From: JANXVV01 sp038230975 | GTDB taxonomy: Bacteria > Planctomycetota > Phycisphaerae > Tepidisphaerales > Tepidisphaeraceae | Reading direction: 5' to 3' | Assembly: GCA_038230975.1 (NCBI GenBank) | Contig: JBBRMF010000246.1 | Coordinates: 1-7,707 of the forward strand | Length of the DNA stretch: 7,707 nt | Part shown: piece by piece, positions 5,322 to 7,707 of the stretch | How the letters are laid out: the number at the start of each line of letters is the position of its first letter | How positions within the stretch are numbered: position 1 is the stretch's first letter | Program-made: the position numbers and the translations under genes | The notes under the pieces: generated by a model | Told to the model about the DNA's origin: nothing | Database searches by the model: none | Seen by the model: the letters and a program-made list of their open reading frames with translations, nothing else

Positions 5322-7526
5322 ATGCGTGCCAGTTCCCAGACCCGCCGTTCTTCTGAAATTGCGTCGGGAAGTATTTCCCAGTCAGAAGGGCCACTTTCTT
5401 TTATCAGGCATCGGCGCGGGATCATCGTCACGGTTGTGCTACTGGCCTGTGGAGGCGCGTTCTACTATTTGATGAATGCCAAGCCAAAGTACACCAGCAG
5501 CGCCAGTTTGTATGTCCAGCCGGTCGTCGCGCGAGTGGCGGGAATGGATAAGTCTCAACCCACCGCGATCCCCGCAAACTTCCTCAACACGCAGAAAGAA
5601 ATTATCAGCTCTGTCCCCATTCTTGCATTGGCGACGCAGAGGCCGGAGATCGGTTCTCTCAAAACATTTAACCAGGCTGGCGATCCGCTGGTGTGGCTTC
5701 GACAGGAATTGCGCGTTGAAGTGGGTAAATCCGATGACCTGCTTCGCGTGCAACTCGATTCACCTTATCCGAAGGATGCGGCGATCATCGTTCAGGCGGT
5801 GATCGATTCTTATATTGAATTTCAGACCGGCCAGAGGAATTCCGCGGCGACGAAGTTGTTGGATACTTACCAGAAGAAAAAGGGTGAAGCCGAAGCCCAT
5901 GTCGCGGATCTGGATCGCACGATGCGGCAGATTCAGAAACAGGCCGGAACGCTTTCATTCGATCAATCGGCCCGCGATGAGATTTCCCGAAAACTGACGC
6001 GCAATCGCGAGGAATTGGCGGAAGCCAAACGAAAGACCGCGCGGGCCAAAGCGCTGTATGACAAAGCCGTGTTGGCCTGGGGTTCCGCACCGTTGCCCAC
6101 CGAAGCGGCGCAGCGGCGCGAAGTCACTGATTTTTCGGCGGCAAGCATTGTGTTCACGTCGGAAAGCGATCTGGCTCGCCGCCCGGCGGAGATTGTGGAG
6201 GCCGAGCAGAAGCTAGAAAAGTTGCAGGAGAAATTGCTCCCGCAGCATCCGTCTGTCGTTGATGCAAAGGATCGTGTGCAGGCGCTCAAGACGCGATATC
6301 TCATCGCCGCACGCCGCTATTTTCAGGATGCCGAACAGGAAGAGCTTCTAAGGCAATCGTCCCAGGCAGAAGACGCAAAGCTGGCCGACGCATTTGCCGA
6401 CCGTGCATCCCAATACGCCCGGCTTGAGACCGACAAAAAGGATCTCGATCAAGTGACGAGCGTGCTCGGCAACCGCATCAAGGATATTCGGCTTGAAGAA
6501 GAAACGGGGGTGTTAAACATCACCGTTCTGGATGCCGCGGCACCGGGAATAGCAGCCGTGTGGCCGAACCGTGCGAAGATCATGTTGATGGCACTTGCAG
6601 GTGGGTTGGCCGGCGGATTGGGGTTGGCGTTCCTGCGTCATCAGACAGACCCGTATTATCGCACGGCAGAAGAATTGACGGCGGTGATCGATTTGCCCGT
6701 GCTGGGCTGCGTTCCGGCAGGTTCGCGGACGGCAGGCAACTTGAATCCCGCGAATCCGATTCCGCTGGATCGTTGGTCCGACAACGCCGAAATCTGTCGC
6801 CAGATCGCAGCATCGCTTAAAGCCGTATGCCCTAAAGGGGTCGCACCTGCAATCCTCGTGACGTCGCCGCGCTCCGGAGACGGGCGTTCCACCGTCGCCC
6901 GCGATCTCGCGATTGCGTTGGCCGGAACGGGTGAAAAAGTGTTGCTGATCGACGCCGACTTTCAAAACCCGTCGCTTCATGCTCTCGTCGGCACGCGAAA
7001 TACCGAAGGTCTTTCCAGCGTCATTCACGGCGATGTTTCCGCGGAACTCGCGGCGATCCCGACCAGCGTTGCCGGTCTGGAAGTGCTCACCACCGGGCCG
7101 GTTCCCGCACTTCCGGCAGCGATGTTTGACTCACCTGAATTTGAATCTTTCCTCGCGTCAGCCGCCAAAGAATACGATCGCGTTTTGATCGATGCGCCAC
7201 CGGTCGAGGGATCCAACGATGCGCGCATTGCCGCGTTGGCGTGCGGGGCAACGTTGCTCGTTCTGCCACGCCGGAAGCTCCACAAACGAGTCATCCGCGA
7301 GACCCGCGATCGGCTGATTGGATTTGGGGCGAACCTCATCGGCATCGTCCTGAACGATGTCCCGCGTCAACATGCGAAGTCGAATCGACGTGTCGCGGTC
7401 AAACGCACTTCCGTCACCACATTGCAGTCTCTGACGCGAATGGTCGCTTCCGATCCTGAAAAAATCGTTCCGCGATCAAGGCAAATCAGTACATCCAGTT
7501 CTTCATCGGCACAGTTTCAGAAGTGA
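5322..7526 (+). CDS. Wzz/Wzc-type polysaccharide co-polymerase fused to a BY-kinase-like ATPase
   Basis: This 734-residue inner-membrane protein has the Wzc/ExoP layout used to control exopolysaccharide or capsule chain length and export. TM1 is about 33-51, followed by the Wzz-like periplasmic domain. That domain carries long helical, charged coiled-coil stretches (about 180-245 and 284-345). TM2 is about 419-438, just after APGIAAVWPNRAK, a reduced form of the Pro-rich Wzz motif. The cytoplasmic ATPase follows: Walker A-like SPRSGDGRST (515-524), Walker A' LLIDADFQNP (541-550) and Walker B VLIDAPP (621-627). Walker A has Arg522 instead of the invariant Lys. The oligomerisation motif ExxRxxR is reduced to E490xxR493xxA. 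No tyrosine occurs after residue 618; the tail instead ends in a Ser/Thr run (723-729). The protein may therefore be a structural co-polymerase with weak or no tyrosine kinase activity. No glycosyltransferase, Wzx, Wzy or Wza gene is visible nearby. The ATG start has a weak ribosome site. Confidence 0.88.
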   Translation: MRASSQTRRSSEIASGSISQSEGPLSFIRHRRGIIVTVVLLACGGAFYYLMNAKPKYTSSASLYVQPVVARVAGMDKSQPTAIPANFLNTQKEIISSVPILALATQRPEIGSLKTFNQAGDPLVWLRQELRVEVGKSDDLLRVQLDSPYPKDAAIIVQAVIDSYIEFQTGQRNSAATKLLDTYQKKKGEAEAHVADLDRTMRQIQKQAGTLSFDQSARDEISRKLTRNREELAEAKRKTARAKALYDKAVLAWGSAPLPTEAAQRREVTDFSAASIVFTSESDLARRPAEIVEAEQKLEKLQEKLLPQHPSVVDAKDRVQALKTRYLIAARRYFQDAEQEELLRQSSQAEDAKLADAFADRASQYARLETDKKDLDQVTSVLGNRIKDIRLEEETGVLNITVLDAAAPGIAAVWPNRAKIMLMALAGGLAGGLGLAFLRHQTDPYYRTAEELTAVIDLPVLGCVPAGSRTAGNLNPANPIPLDRWSDNAEICRQIAASLKAVCPKGVAPAILVTSPRSGDGRSTVARDLAIALAGTGEKVLLIDADFQNPSLHALVGTRNTEGLSSVIHGDVSAELAAIPTSVAGLEVLTTGPVPALPAAMFDSPEFESFLASAAKEYDRVLIDAPPVEGSNDARIAALACGATLLVLPRRKLHKRVIRETRDRLIGFGANLIGIVLNDVPRQHAKSNRRVAVKRTSVTTLQSLTRMVASDPEKIVPRSRQISTSSSSSAQFQK

Positions 7527-7548
7527 TTCGGCCATTTAAAAATGGATG

Positions 7549-7613
7549 TCACCACGAAGGCACGAAGAACACGAAGTCTCATTCAGTTCGTGTTCTTTGC
7601 GCCTTCGTGGTGA
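7549..7613. repeat. Long imperfect inverted repeat, probable dispersed CACGAAG-type element
   Basis: The arms 7549-7575 and 7587-7613 pair over 27 bp with two mismatches around an 11-nt loop. The left arm starts TCACCACGAAGGC and contains two CACGAAG units (7553-7559 holds the related CACGAAG core, then 7561-7567) and a further ACACGAA. No T-tract follows, though the hairpin starts 22 bp after the co-polymerase stop and could still protect the mRNA 3' end. From memory, ACCACGAAGGCACGAAG-type palindromes are common intergenic repeats in planctomycetes and verrucomicrobia; copy number here is not known. Confidence 0.8.
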
Positions 7614-7670
7614 ACGCTCCTGGCATCTAGAGCGCTTTTCAGGCTTGGTAGGTTGCCCGATGTCGGGTGC

Positions 7671-7698
7671 CACGGGTCGCGGTACTCCGAGACCTGTG
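7671..7698 (+). terminator. Imperfect 12-bp hairpin followed by TCTTTT; terminator or repeat
   Basis: CACGGGTCGCGG (7671-7682) pairs with CCGAGACCTGTG (7687-7698) through one G-T wobble and one G-A mismatch, with loop TACT. A T-rich TCTTTT lies at 7699-7704. In form it could be an intrinsic terminator, 145 bp beyond the co-polymerase stop. It also carries the GTGCCACG octamer shared with 3225-3232, so a dispersed repeat is equally likely. The 65 bases before it (7614-7670) show nothing I recognise. Confidence 0.35.
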
Positions 7699-7707
7699 TC
7701 TTTTGCC

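Noticed and set aside
1..7707. CRISPR array, tRNA or rRNA genes, defence island
   Set aside because: No regularly spaced direct repeats, cloverleaf-like segments or rRNA-like stretches seen; Uma2 alone is not evidence of a defence system.

Overview
The window reads like a chromosomal segment of a moderately GC-rich bacterium with roomy intergenic gaps. Planctomycetota is the best guess. The reasons are the DEVD-type helicase, a stand-alone Uma2 gene, a double-PDZ HtrA protease, and several different palindromic repeats in the gaps that resemble dispersed repeats I remember from planctomycete and verrucomicrobial genomes. This placement is inference from gene style and memory; no rRNA or other phylogenetic marker is present.

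Layout from left to right. Positions 1 to about 250 hold the N-terminal part of an IS630-type transposase on the minus strand, cut by the window edge and lacking a normal start codon. Next is mobA (292-900, minus), for molybdopterin cofactor guanylylation. It is divergent from a DEAD-box RNA helicase (1011-2447, plus), and the 110-bp gap between them carries a perfect 38-bp palindrome. A Uma2/DUF820 putative endonuclease follows at 2490-3122, 42 bp behind the helicase. Then comes a gene-free stretch of about 490 bp with a dispersed-repeat-like hairpin and four short inverted repeats. It leads into an exported HtrA/Deg serine protease (3609-5111). After a 210-bp gap comes a Wzz-Wzc-type polysaccharide co-polymerase fused to a BY-kinase-like ATPase (5322-7526). 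The right end (7527-7707) has no gene and holds a 27-bp-stem inverted repeat and a second hairpin.

The genes do not form one pathway. Cofactor maturation, RNA remodelling, envelope protein quality control and exopolysaccharide assembly sit side by side, mostly as single-gene units. Only helicase-Uma2 is spaced closely enough to be one transcript. I see no CRISPR array, tRNA, rRNA, prophage or recognisable defence island.

The points most worth a second look are: the BY-kinase-like domain with Arg in place of the Walker A Lys and no C-terminal tyrosines; the inverted repeats upstream of the protease; the disrupted start of the IS630 fragment; and the different palindromic repeats in the gaps. 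I did not find a convincing new multi-gene system.
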